A stretch of 64,000 bases of DNA from Ophioderma brevispina. Taxonomy: Eukaryota > Echinodermata > Ophiuroidea > Amphilepidida > Ophiodermatidae. Numbering within the stretch: position 1 is the stretch's first letter; the number at the start of each line of letters is the position of its first letter. Both the position numbers and the translations under genes were made by a program. The stretch spans positions 27,410-91,409 of the forward strand of contig JAMKCH010072188.1 in the NCBI GenBank assembly GCA_023653785.1. Direction: 5' to 3'. This document shows, one piece after another, positions 13,101 through 26,070 of this stretch. The notes under the pieces were generated by a model. That model made no database searches. It was not told the origin of the DNA and saw only the letters and a program-made list of their open reading frames with translations.

Positions 13101-16100
13101 AAGCATGTAATTCCCCACCCCTGCATCATTTGCCCTTTAATGAATCGCAAATATTTGAAAACCTGGCACAAATTTAAAAATGGCTAAGGATGACCTTGGT
13201 AATCGAAAAAACAAATTCTTTGTTTACTGGTCATACTTTAGTGTTCACGCATGAAGTAAGAGTAGGATGGTTAGTGGGCCTTTAAGATGCCATTTAGTAT
13301 TTTACCTTTCAATTTTTCATTACTTGTACCGGACTTTCAAAAGCTCAACATATTGTGTTGAGGCTAAGAGTAAGAGGGGCCTGAGCTACATCGCCTCTAC
13401 CTCGATATCTTGTCTTAGTGAGACATAATCACTTGCCACTTGTGCATTCGAGCAAGCAAAGTGTACAATTTTTGCCAATGTGATATCCAGTCATGTGTTA
13501 GCTGGAAGATAATTTAAACCATTGACACCAATGGTATTACTTGCACCTTTGTTGGTATTTTTGTGGGTCACATGTATGAAGTGTCGATGCACTTCAACAT
13601 CAAAAAAAACAGCATGAATATTGACTTAATTACAAGATGGTTAGATTTGTTATATTTGCGAAAATACCTCCGCAACTATGGCGGGCTATCTGTAATAATT
13701 GGAGGGATTCTTTCAAGCCCCTCTCTCCTGACACTTAAGTTCAAAGCTCAGTTTTAAATCTTGATAAATATGTTAGTTGCAAAACTTGCATTTTGAAAAT
13801 GCCCATACTTGCTTTTCAGAATTCCAATGATCTCTATAAGAAAATGACCTTGTATTTGTTGGAAAAAGCTTAACACAGGCCCTTCCTTGACCTTTAGGAT
13901 TTCTTTATTTTGTGCCTATTGACCAACTCATCTCCCATTTCCAAGAGTTATGGACACATTCTGATGCTTATTTACAACATGCTGGGGATTTCTGCATATC
14001 CTTAGAAGCCTTGATTCAATGGATAGTTTATTTACAGCAAGGTTCACCCAAAGAACCTTGTAGACTAAACCTCTTTAGTATTGTAAGATTAAAGTCTTGA
14101 ATTGTTGTGAAAAGAATGGATCAATTTCGTGATAATTTGCTGAGATTAGTTTGACAGCGTAAGATCACCAGTGGATTAATAAAACTCTTAAAGAATTTCA
14201 ACTCCTATACAGGGCTTGAAAAGTATTGCTGGAAGGAAATGGACATTTTTTGTCGATGTTATATAGGTATGTTACAGTTAAGTAGGTTTACCTGGCACAG
14301 AAATCGGGTCGCACAACTCTTCAAGATTTTTCACACGCATGGCACCAGGTTTGGAAAAGTGGCTGGATTTGAACCGATTAATTACTATAAATTTCCATAA
14401 TCGATCTAGATTGTTTTTGTTTTTAAGTCACCAAAAGAACAGCCAGACAAACTCTTTAGGGTTTTCAATTATTTCACCAGGCTTTTTCAAAAGCTTGCTG
14501 GATTTTGAACCAATAATCATTAATTTTGCCATCATAGAAGTTTTTTTAAAACTTGAAGTTCATTAAGAACCAGCAGAAGAAATCTTGTTGAAATGTTCAT
14601 TCTATAAATTTGTCACCAGGCTCAAAAGCCTGCTAGGGGATTAAAACAGATTAAGTCATAGTAATTGCTATGATCACCTATTCTCCAGGCCGTTAACACA
14701 GAACAGCGATTGAACCAACCAATTATTGCTTTTGCGGAATCTGTCCAAGTTCACCCAAAGCCAGTAAACTCTTAGAATTTGTAAAGATCATCAATTTTCC
14801 CAGGTTTGAAAAGCTTGTTGCCCTTCCCCGAGAATCATAAATTGCTACGACAGAGTCTACAAATATTGTTTTGTCCATAGCAACTACCCAAGATAAGTAG
14901 GCTAAAAGTATTTTGATTCATTTTTACAAGGCTTGTTGAAAAAGCTTGCTGTTTGAACCACGACAGTCTACAAGTTACGTTACAAGAACTACTCCACGTA
15001 TAGAGTAGGCTAAAATTCTTCTAGATTCATTTTACAAGCTTAAAAAGCTTGCTTGTTTGACCATAGATTATATTAATTGCTAGATAGATAGCCTATCTAC
15101 AGCTAAGGCCTCATCTGTGAACCAGTATATTGAACACTAAATCATCGATTGGACCCTGTAGACTATCGTCATGGCCAAAGTTCCTCACAAAAGAAACAGC
15201 AGACTAAAATCTTTTAGGATTTTTTAAACTTTATTCATTTTATCAGGGTTTGAGTTTGAAAGATGAATTGAACCATAAAATATTCTATGATCATGATAGT
15301 CGTATGCAGCAAATTTCACACAGAACCAGCCAAGAAGTAATTGAACTGATAAAATCATAATTGCTAAGATAGTCTTCATGTACAAAAGACCTTCCAAGAA
15401 CCAGTAAGTAGACCTCTTCAGATATTGTGATTCCTATAATGCTGCTACAATAAACTGATACTTGAGGTCATCTACAGCTAAGTTCACAAAAGAACCAGTA
15501 GATTAAACCATGAAGTTATAGGAAATAATAACTCAATTTTATTGATAGGTTGCTATAGTCATTTTCACACAAACCGTAGTCATTGCTGGCTTGACCCTGG
15601 CACTAAGATATTTTTTGAATTCATAGTATATCTAGCTTTTGTGTTCCAGGCTTGAGAAGATTGCGTGCTAAGGTAACAAGCTAATATGCTATGCTTTATA
15701 CAGTCTACAGTTTTTCAATTTACGTGCATGCAATGATTGCAAGAAGCAGTATTAGGTAGACATGAGTTTTATATTTTCCAGGCTTTAAAAAACAAGCTTT
15801 ACTGGATTTTAGCAGAGATGATAGCTACGTCTACCACTAAGGTTCACCCATGAGAAACAGGTAGACTACTAAAAAACTTTACCATATTTTCCGATGAGTT
15901 TGGAATTATGATGGCACCAAGTATTCTGAAATCTAGTATAAATAGTTTTGCCAGGCTTGAGAAGCTTAGGGTAACAAGCTAGCTTTTATACAGTCTACAG
16001 TTTAAGTTCATGCAAAGAACGCACTATTTATAGTATAGGCTGAGTTTCCATATTTTCCAGGCTTAAAACAACTTACTGATTTTATAGGGAATTAAATTAA

Positions 16101-16820
16101 ATGATTGCTATCAAATGCCCCCTCATACAAGGAGCTTGAAAGCAGGCAAGTCTACAAAAAGGTTCACCCGTGAGAACCTGTAGACTAAAAACCTTACTAA
16201 AATTTTTGAGAGAGACATGAGTTTATCAGTGTGGAATTATAATGATTGCTATTCAAAGGCCCCCCCTCAACTGGGAGCTTGAAAGCGGGCAGTATATCAT
16301 ACATATTGAGTCGATCACGATGGCAGCCTTCCTTGGTTGCTCGCCTTGTCAGCATTGACCGACACACCGGTAATTATTGTTATTTTTGCCGCGCAAAAGA
16401 CGGCAAGGTGCAAACTTTGGCAGTCACTGGCAGTATTCATGATGCACGTATGTAGTGAAAAAACTGCCCTAAAAGGAACACATATGCGTGGAAAAATCGG
16501 GCCGGATTATGTGATCTCGGCAATTTTCCTACGAAAAGGATTCTTCCCCAGAGGGTCCCTTTCAATAATTTCTTGAGAATCAGGTGCCTTTTTGAAAAAA
16601 ATCCATGTCCCTGAAGAAAGCACCCGCTTATTTCCAGGGACGCCCGGAAAAAACTGGAAGCAGAGATGTTACGATAGGGTTGGGCGCGTATATGGAAGCG
16701 CGAAAATTTTATTGTAATCTGGGCGGTAGATAGGTCCTAGTCGGGAGGGAAATATGCCTTAAGTATTGTTAGAAGTCCCGTAATAAGTATAAAAAGTGTA
16801 GGGAGGAAAAGTACAATTTC
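10105..16820. mobile_element. ~6.7 kb element with terminal inverted repeats (copy 1)
   Basis: The sequence at about 10,110-10,290 reappears in reverse complement at about 16,650-16,815. Shared blocks include TTTTTATACTTA, AACAATACT, TAGGACCTA, ACCGCCCA, AGATTACAATA and CCATATACGCGC. A second copy of the terminal block lies at about 10,400-10,460. The interior has no long coding frame, so it is non-autonomous or its genes have decayed. It abuts the transposase remnant and may have inserted there. No target duplication was resolved. Confidence 0.6.
14030..16300. repeat. degenerate ~140 bp tandem repeat array (copy 1)
   Basis: Two motifs alternate about a dozen times. One is a CCAGGCTTGAAAAGCTTGCTG type (about 14,479, 14,617, 14,802, 14,930, 15,034, 15,645, 15,779, 15,951 and 16,058). 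The other is TTCACCCAAAGAACCAGTAGACTAAA-like (about 14,045, 14,751, 15,191, 15,402, 15,490, 15,843 and 16,163). Spacing ranges from about 100 to 190 bp. Both motifs contain short self-complementary stretches (AAGCTT; GGTTC..GAACC). It forms the inner right part of the 6.7 kb element. Confidence 0.65.
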
Positions 16821-17499
16821 ATGGTAATTACTTCTTGCCAGAATGTCATTTCTATTTTGAGCTCGTGGTTTATTTTTGTAGAGCTCTTTTTCGTATATAC
16901 TTAGCGGGAAATGTGATATTCCGGCTTTTCAATCAATTCTTACATTTTTGATTTTTGTTAGTGGATGTCGGGGGTTCTCAGCTTTAATTATGATAGCTTG
17001 CATTATCCATTATGATAAGGGACTCTTTGAGTATGTTGGAAATAATTATTTCACCCATCTTGGAATGTTTAGCGTTCATTCGTTATGATAATCCCCGGTG
17101 CGTTCTTGGCGCAGGCTGCGTTTGGTACAGGGGAACCCAAATCCTCTCAACAATTTAAGAATTCTTTGGCAAAATACAAACCGCTGTACTTTCCCAGTGG
17201 ATGCTGGGCACCCACCCTTTCCACCTTTGTATGTCCAACACATTTCAGGGTCGTGACTGGTTATCCATCATGTTTTTTAATGAGATTTGTGAAGAGGTTC
17301 TTTACGTTTGATCATTTTAATTTTGCATATACTCGATTTTGCAGTTAGTAAAAAAATAAGATCTTCGGTTGAGGAACTTTCGCCATTCTTAGTTTACATT
17401 GAAACCAAAGGGCTTTTTTTCAAACAGTTCCAGGACTGTTCTTCTCATATAATTGGACGAAGAGCGGTTCAAGTTTATCAACTGGGGTGAAATCCCTTC

Positions 17500-17830
17500 C
17501 TCCTGATAGAATTGATGCACTTAAGGAATGGTGCTTGCCTGTCAAAATCGTCAATGTTAGTTTATTTGCAGTGTATCTTCTGTCATGTCAAAACGTTTGG
17601 TTTAAGAAGTCTTTATATTGACTTAGAGTGGTCAACAGTTCTCTAATGTGGAGAAATTCCTTCCTAGGATTTAGAATTGATGTACTTCACGAATGAGTTG
17701 CTTGCCTCGTCAAAATCGTAAATGTTTTAGTTTAATTGCAGCATGTTATCTTTGTCATCGTTTTGGTTTAAGACAGTCTGTACAACCGTTGTGCTTCTGG
17801 CGATTCATGTAGCAGTTTCCAATCCTCAAA
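17500..17830. repeat. two ~178 bp direct repeats at the unit end
   Basis: A block containing CTTGCCTGTCAAAATCGT, ATGTTAGTTTATTTGCAG and a GTTTGGTTTAAG motif occurs at about 17,514 and again at about 17,691 with many small differences. Ragged versions of both follow unit 2 at about 26,760 and 26,930. Confidence 0.6.
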
Positions 17831-17839
17831 GCATTTTTT

Positions 17840-18682
17840 TGACGTCATAGGAACTCACAAATACTTCTACTCGATTCCTTGGGTCACCAAACCTTATATC
17901 CATGCAAGCAACCATTGTATTATATTGGTCTGAGTTTAATCCCGAAAAATATTCTCGACCAATCAGAAAACAGTATTTTGATGACGTCATAGTATCTCAA
18001 AAATGCTTCCACTCGATTTCTGGGGTCACCAAACCCTATATCCATGCAATCAACCGAAATATTATATGTGGGTCCGAGTTTAATCTTGAAAAATATTCTC
18101 GACCAATCAGAAAACAGTATTTTGATGACGTCATAGGAATTCAAAAATGCTTTTAATCGATTCCTTGGGTCACCAAACCCTATGTCCATGTAATTAGTCA
18201 TTGTATTGTATATGGGTCTGGATTTAATCTTGAAAAATATTCTCGACCAATCAGAAAACAGTATTTTGATGACGTCATACATATTTGTTAATGCAATTTT
18301 TGATTTCTGCAGGCCTCCAAAACCCTATGATGGTTCTACAATGAGATGTAAAGGCTTTGCAAAGAGAGTTATTGAGTTTTGGCACACTTTTGCCTCATTC
18401 TGGCCCACTGTGCGCCGCAACCACTACCTATCCATGTAATTAGTCATTGTATTGTATATGGGTCTGGATTTAATCTTGAAAAATATTCTCGACCAATCAG
18501 AAAACAGTATTTTGATGACGTCATACATATTTGTTAATGCAATTTTTGATTTCTGCAGGCCTCCAAACCCCTATGATGGTTCTACAATGAGATGTAAAGG
18601 CTTTGCAAAGAGAGTTATTGAGTTTTGGCACACTTTTGCCTCATTCTGGCCCACTGTGCGCCGCAACCACTACCTATCAGGT
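17840..18682. repeat. tandem/dispersed repeat carrying CCAAT box plus CRE at 23 bp spacing
   Basis: Four repeats of a ~140-250 bp motif contain GACCAATCAG followed by a perfect TGACGTCA. CCAAT/CRE starts are 17,959/17,982, 18,103/18,126, 18,247/18,270 and 18,493/18,516, always 23 bp apart. A further CRE lies at 17,840. Between them GGGTCACCAAACC recurs. The last two repeats are 246 bp direct copies (about 18,190-18,435 and 18,436-18,681) that differ by very little. Ragged counterparts occur at 7,802-7,960 and 8,945-9,430. TGACGTCA is the CREB/ATF site and CCAAT is the NF-Y site; activity is inference. Confidence 0.75.
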
Positions 18683-19078
18683 TTACCTTTAGGTTGACCT
18701 TTTTGGTTGACGAGCGATCTAGCAATATCCAAAAAGTCAAACATTAACAAATTAACAGCTTTTTCTTTCTTCGATAACAATGAACCCATCAGAATTTCAT
18801 GACCACTATAGTAAATCAAAGCGACCGCGAGACACTTTTGGACACGGAAAGGAGGCATTTTGTATCCACAGAATCAATAACATCTCAAGAGCCCAAACTG
18901 GATTATGTTTTAGTTACCGTCTGGGGCCTCATCATGCACGCCGGTGCTATAAAGTTTATGCAGGATATTTGCAAGTTGTGTCTTGTATTGTTTCTACAAT
19001 ATTGATTTTATTGTCAACATTTTGTATTCAACATTTGCTACCATAAGATATGTTTTTTAAATTACCAAATTGCCCTCA

Positions 19079-19358
19079 TTAATCTTCACCTGTGTCCGAT
19101 TCGCTCTCGCTGTCAGATCCTCTGACCTATTTCAACAAAACTCGTTCATTTTCAATGTCCTGATAAGAGCTGCTCACATTAAAGATGTGTCGCACTGGAT
19201 TTGTCCAGTCAGAAGCTGTAATTTGTTCCAAAGCCTCATCAAAATGATTTCTGAATCGCTGCCATACTGATTGGGTTTGTTCCTAGATCCATAATCAGCT
19301 CTTCAGGGTTCAAGTCACAGTGGTATATGGAGGCAAATTGTAACTTTCAAATTTGAAA
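19079..19358 (-). pseudogene. IS630/Tc1-type transposase C-terminal remnant (copy 2)
   Basis: This is the 9,250 bp-offset copy of the remnant at 9,829-10,108. It has the same YHCDLNPEEL signature, the same stop and frame break and the same acidic tail. The shared lesions show that the decay preceded the duplication. Confidence 0.65.
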
Positions 19359-22300
19359 TTACTTTTCTAACTTTTATACTTACCGACTTTTAACAATACT
19401 ATAGCATATTCCCCGGACTAGGACTAGGACCTAGATACCGCCCAAGATTACAATAGATTTCGCGTTCCATATACGCGCACAAACCTATCGTCGTACACTC
19501 TGATCCAGTTATTCCTACAAAGCCCCTCAATGTGAGGCATAGCAATTACGGTGGGGATGGAGGGCATTAGGTACTATTTTTTTCAGTATTATGGTTACTT
19601 TATTATTATTATAGAAAAAAATAAATAATTCAAAATTGAAAAAATTTACCATTTCCCTACACTTTTTATACTTACCGACTTAACAATACTATAGGTCCTC
19701 GAATTCAGCAGCCTATGGGAGGTGGGCGTTTCATGTCTCACTAAACTAAAGCTTAGGACCATCACGCAAACACATCAAAATAATGTTTTGTAATCAAAAT
19801 TTCCACACATTGCTCATCCTCAAAAACAAAGGTCATCACTCACCAGGTAATTAATGAGTACAGGCCATTCATATCGTATACTATAATTGCAGAGATTTAA
19901 GTCTCTAGACATAATTTTACAACATGTGACCTTTCAGGATTCTGGGCCTAACATATGTTTCTTAATTAAACAAGCAATTACCTACTATTTTAAATTACCC
20001 GCCTCAGAGTAAGACAATCAAAAACTGATTCCCAACCTTCCAAGCAAGTTAGAGTTCCCCGGAGGAGACCTGGAAAAATTGTCCTCTCCCTTGCCAATAT
20101 CAATGAGATAGTATATAAGAATGACCAGTCTGAGGATATTGGAGCTCAAAAAGACTTGCAATATGAAATTATAACGAGTCAAAGGTGCACAAAGTTGCTA
20201 TGCTTACCCCTCGAATGTAATAGTTGTTTACCGACACCTGGTGTTGATCTATTTGTAAAAAGCAATACCATCAAGCCTACAAGGGTACAGAAATGTTCCT
20301 AAGGCCTGCATGGTCAAACAATATGAGGCTTGATTAAAAAAACACCCCTTCTCAGGGTTCTTTCAGCCATTCTTAGTCTGACGTTTGATTTGAGCCTACT
20401 ACTTACGACTTAGTAATTTGCCCCTCCTTTCAATGAAGTCTGCCCGCAGACAGCCACGTTAGTCACTTCGTTGGACGACTCGTCAACCAGAAATTTACCG
20501 TCACAAAGGCTAGATGTCTGTCCTAACGACTTACTAAACACATAAAACTGATTTCTATAAACATTCACAAATGTTAGATGCAACTCTAATTGCAATCGTC
20601 TTTAAGGGTGGCCCGATGGACATTCTAGGAATCGGTTTGCTTTAGGTCTCTTGCCTGTTTCACAGGAGTCCCTGGTAAAGGGTCAATTTAGATATTCTGT
20701 TCCTATAAACCAGTCAGTGTACCAGTAAAAAATTCTTGCCTGAATAATGTTGAATGACTAATGCAGGAGGAATGGTTTAACAATACCACTATACAATGTA
20801 GTTTGTATGTAATTTATTTGCTTGGGTGCCTGATGATATCACAATATTTTTCAGCTTTTCAGAAAAGCACTCTTCCATGACTTTTTCCGGGGCTATAGGT
20901 TTAAGGACACCATGGGTCTGGGGACCATATTGGGCGTAATTTTTTATTTATATAGCCTATGTTATTTGTTTATGGCAAATAAAATCAATGAGTGGTCATT
21001 CTCACAACTTGAACACCCCCCCAAAAAAAAAAGCCTGCTGCTGCTGGTTGTTAATTTACCCCGACCACCACGCCTACCTATTATCAAAGATGCTCATATA
21101 TAATAATCCTTATGACATCAGTCTGTACCAATTCAGTGGCTTGCGACAAAATTGTATGGCTGGGTTCCCGGTTTGCCACAGGAGACGATACTATTGTCAT
21201 TAAGATTTCCTAAAAAAAATTCCAATGAAAGTTTGAGTTTAATTAAATCACCTGCATTAATTTCGATTGTTAGCAAACCCTCCAATCGAGAAGGATATTG
21301 CAAGCGTATCAATCAAATGGGTGTTACGTACCATCTCGGCTCTAAAGTACTCTGTGTTGCCATGGTTTATGTACTCCAGGGCAAAATTCCCACTTTTGGT
21401 CATTATGGCCAGAAGAAGCAGAAGGAGAACCCAAAAATTCTAAGACTCAAACTACATTGTCCTATTTAGCTATATTTTACTGACTGTCAGTCAATGACTA
21501 GACGAAAAGAAAAAAATGGTACGGTTTCAAGGCCATGCAATCAAATTCACGGAACTACAACTATCTTTAGATAAAAATCTTATCCTGGATCTCTATGACT
21601 AAAGCTGTTGTCCTTTAATACTGAACCAGCCTAAGAAAAAAAATGCTGCTTACCAATCTCTACACAACAGTCAAAAACAAGTTGTTTACTTTGGCTATTG
21701 TCTTCAAGTTTCCCGAATGATTATGAGCTACATCGATTTGTCCTCTAAACACTAAGCTCTGTGGACATCAAGAGCTGGATCAACCTCTAACTGCATCAAC
21801 CTGTGAACGACTCTGATAGGCTTTGACCGAAAGGTTCGCATGATTCTCAAGCTACCTAAACCTAACTTGTTGGCTTGTGGAAACCACTGCAGGCCACAAT
21901 GTCTTGAATGGGTAACAGTCTGAAAAACAAAGTTATGAATACAAACAGCTTCCTTGGCATTTACAAACCTCAAGTGTTTTGTGTCAGGATTGCGTTGGAA
22001 TGCAAATTACAGTCATTATTAAGGTTCTAAAATGTGGGACCCCAGCTTTGACAAATTGCCAATTTTACATGGGGACTCCACAAGCAGTCCAGGGGCTCAC
22101 GTTAAAATCATTAGTACAGGCTATGCCATGTATACATCTTCGCGCATACATGAACAAATGAAAAACCAATGCTTTTAAACCGTTAGGGAGCTCGGGTTGT
22201 CGAGAGTAGCTCTAAAGCCGTTTCAGTAATTAGAATAAACATTTGTGTAGGCCAACAAACTCCTGGCCAATCTTAAAGATTACAGACTTCATTGTCAGAA

Positions 22301-25300
22301 AATGGCCTCAAACGTTGAGGAATATTTAATGTTTATATCAAAACCTTGGAAAGCATGTAATTCCCCACCCCTGCATCATTTGCCCTTTAATGAATCGCAA
22401 ATATTTGAAAACCTGGCACAAATTTAAAAATGGCTAAGGATGACCTTGGTAATCGAAAAAACAAATTCTTTGTTTACTGGTCATACTTTAGTGTTCACGC
22501 ATGAAGTAAGAGTAGGATGGTTAGTGGGCCTTTAAGATGCCATTTAGTATTTTACCTTTCAATTTTTCATTACTTGTACCGGACTTTCAAAAGCTCAACA
22601 TATTGTGTTGAGGCTAAGAGTAAGAGGGGCCTGAGCTACATCGCCTCTACCTCGATATCTTGTCTTAGTGAGACATAATCACTTGCCACTTGTGCATTCG
22701 AGCAAGCAAAGTGTACAATTTTTGCCAATGTGATATCCAGTCATGTGTTAGCTGGAAGATAATTTAAACCATTGACACCAATGGTATTACTTGCACCTTT
22801 GTTGGTATTTTTGTGGGTCACATGTATGAAGTGTCGATGCACTTCAACATCAAAAAAAACAGCATGAATATTGACTTAATTACAAGATGGTTAGATTTGT
22901 TATATTTGCGAAAATACCTCCGCAACTATGGCGGGCTATCTGTAATAATTGGAGGGATTCTTTCAAGCCCCTCTCTCCTGACACTTAAGTTCAAAGCTCA
23001 GTTTTAAATCTTGATAAATATGTTAGTTGCAAAACTTGCATTTTGAAAATGCCCATACTTGCTTTTCAGAATTCCAATGATCTCTATAAGAAAATGACCT
23101 TGTATTTGTTGGAAAAAGCTTAACACAGGCCCTTCCTTGACCTTTAGGATTTCTTTATTTTGTGCCTATTGACCAACTCATCTCCCATTTCCAAGAGTTA
23201 TGGACACATTCTGATGCTTATTTACAACATGCTGGGGATTTCTGCATATCCTTAGAAGCCTTGATTCAATGGATAGTTTATTTACAGCAAGGTTCACCCA
23301 AAGAACCTTGTAGACTAAACCTCTTTAGTATTGTAAGATTAAAGTCTTGAATTGTTGTGAAAAGAATGGATCAATTTCGTGATAATTTGCTGAGATTAGT
23401 TTGACAGCGTAAGATCACCAGTGGATTAATAAAACTCTTAAAGAATTTCAACTCCTATACAGGGCTTGAAAAGTATTGCTGGAAGGAAATGGACATTTTT
23501 TGTCGATGTTATATAGGTATGTTACAGTTAAGTAGGTTTACCTGGCACAGAAATCGGGTCGCACAACTCTTCAAGATTTTTCACACGCATGGCACCAGGT
23601 TTGGAAAAGTGGCTGGATTTGAACCGATTAATTACTATAAATTTCCATAATCGATCTAGATTGTTTTTGTTTTTAAGTCACCAAAAGAACAGCCAGACAA
23701 ACTCTTTAGGGTTTTCAATTATTTCACCAGGCTTTTTCAAAAGCTTGCTGGATTTTGAACCAATAATCATTAATTTTGCCATCATAGAAGTTTTTTTAAA
23801 ACTTGAAGTTCATTAAGAACCAGCAGAAGAAATCTTGTTGAAATGTTCATTCTATAAATTTGTCACCAGGCTCAAAAGCCTGCTAGGGGATTAAAACAGA
23901 TTAAGTCATAGTAATTGCTATGATCACCTATTCTCCAGGCCGTTAACACAGAACAGCGATTGAACCAACCAATTATTGCTTTTGCGGAATCTGTCCAAGT
24001 TCACCCAAAGCCAGTAAACTCTTAGAATTTGTAAAGATCATCAATTTTCCCAGGTTTGAAAAGCTTGTTGCCCTTCCCCGAGAATCATAAATTGCTACGA
24101 CAGAGTCTACAAATATTGTTTTGTCCATAGCAACTACCCAAGATAAGTAGGCTAAAAGTATTTTGATTCATTTTTACAAGGCTTGTTGAAAAAGCTTGCT
24201 GTTTGAACCACGACAGTCTACAAGTTACGTTACAAGAACTACTCCACGTATAGAGTAGGCTAAAATTCTTCTAGATTCATTTTACAAGCTTAAAAAGCTT
24301 GCTTGTTTGACCATAGATTATATTAATTGCTAGATAGATAGCCTATCTACAGCTAAGGCCTCATCTGTGAACCAGTATATTGAACACTAAATCATCGATT
24401 GGACCCTGTAGACTATCGTCATGGCCAAAGTTCCTCACAAAAGAAACAGCAGACTAAAATCTTTTAGGATTTTTTAAACTTTATTCATTTTATCAGGGTT
24501 TGAGTTTGAAAGATGAATTGAACCATAAAATATTCTATGATCATGATAGTCGTATGCAGCAAATTTCACACAGAACCAGCCAAGAAGTAATTGAACTGAT
24601 AAAATCATAATTGCTAAGATAGTCTTCATGTACAAAAGACCTTCCAAGAACCAGTAAGTAGACCTCTTCAGATATTGTGATTCCTATAATGCTGCTACAA
24701 TAAACTGATACTTGAGGTCATCTACAGCTAAGTTCACAAAAGAACCAGTAGATTAAACCATGAAGTTATAGGAAATAATAACTCAATTTTATTGATAGGT
24801 TGCTATAGTCATTTTCACACAAACCGTAGTCATTGCTGGCTTGACCCTGGCACTAAGATATTTTTTGAATTCATAGTATATCTAGCTTTTGTGTTCCAGG
24901 CTTGAGAAGATTGCGTGCTAAGGTAACAAGCTAATATGCTATGCTTTATACAGTCTACAGTTTTTCAATTTACGTGCATGCAATGATTGCAAGAAGCAGT
25001 ATTAGGTAGACATGAGTTTTATATTTTCCAGGCTTTAAAAAACAAGCTTTACTGGATTTTAGCAGAGATGATAGCTACGTCTACCACTAAGGTTCACCCA
25101 TGAGAAACAGGTAGACTACTAAAAAACTTTACCATATTTTCCGATGAGTTTGGAATTATGATGGCACCAAGTATTCTGAAATCTAGTATAAATAGTTTTG
25201 CCAGGCTTGAGAAGCTTAGGGTAACAAGCTAGCTTTTATACAGTCTACAGTTTAAGTTCATGCAAAGAACGCACTATTTATAGTATAGGCTGAGTTTCCA

Positions 25301-26070
25301 TATTTTCCAGGCTTAAAACAACTTACTGATTTTATAGGGAATTAAATTAAATGATTGCTATCAAATGCCCCCTCATACAAGGAGCTTGAAAGCAGGCAAG
25401 TCTACAAAAAGGTTCACCCGTGAGAACCTGTAGACTAAAAACCTTACTAAAATTTTTGAGAGAGACATGAGTTTATCAGTGTGGAATTATAATGATTGCT
25501 ATTCAAAGGCCCCCCCTCAACTGGGAGCTTGAAAGCGGGCAGTATATCATACATATTGAGTCGATCACGATGGCAGCCTTCCTTGGTTGCTCGCCTTGTC
25601 AGCATTGACCGACACACCGGTAATTATTGTTATTTTTGCCGCGCAAAAGACGGCAAGGTGCAAACTTTGGCAGTCACTGGCAGTATTCATGATGCACGTA
25701 TGTAGTGAAAAAACTGCCCTAAAAGGAACACATATGCGTGGAAAAATCGGGCCGGATTATGTGATCTCGGCAATTTTCCTACGAAAAGGATTCTTCCCCA
25801 GAGGGTCCCTTTCAATAATTTCTTGAGAATCAGGTGCCTTTTTGAAAAAAATCCATGTCCCTGAAGAAAGCACCCGCTTATTTCCAGGGACGCCCGGAAA
25901 AAACTGGAAGCAGAGATGTTACGATAGGGTTGGGCGCGTATATGGAAGCGCGAAAATTTTATTGTAATCTGGGCGGTAGATAGGTCCTAGTCGGGAGGGA
26001 AATATGCCTTAAGTATTGTTAGAAGTCCCGTAATAAGTATAAAAAGTGTAGGGAGGAAAAGTACAATTTC
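19355..26070. mobile_element. ~6.7 kb inverted-repeat element (copy 2)
   Basis: This is the second copy of the element at 10,105-16,820, with arms at about 19,360-19,540 and 25,900-26,065. I found no difference from copy 1 in the lines compared, which fits a very recent event or reuse of one contig. Confidence 0.6.
23280..25550. repeat. degenerate ~140 bp tandem repeat array (copy 2)
   Basis: This is the counterpart of 14,030-16,300, with the same alternating AAGCTT-centred and TTCACCC motifs at a constant 9,250 bp offset. Confidence 0.65.

Larger units (their letters stand above)
7790..17830. repeat. tandem segmental duplication, unit 1 (~10.0 kb)
   Basis: This is the first of two direct copies. 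From about 9,680 to 17,245 it matches 18,930-26,495 at a constant offset of 9,250 bp. I saw no mismatch in the lines I compared. The left flank (7,802-9,590) is a ragged version of 17,841-18,830: the same motifs with many single-base indels, plus an inserted ~0.98 kb pyrimidine-rich tract. The unit begins at GCATTTATTTTT (7,790-7,801). No intact protein gene was found in it. The duplication may be real and recent, or may arise from assembly. Confidence 0.85.

Noticed and set aside
16246..16576. Two short + frames at the right part of the 6.7 kb element
   Set aside because: They overlap each other, have no recognisable domain and are duplicated only because the whole unit is.
17920..18282. 120-codon minus-strand frame with repeated DWSRIFFKIK phrases
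   Set aside because: The phrase is the translation of the tandem CCAAT/CRE repeat, not a protein repeat under selection.
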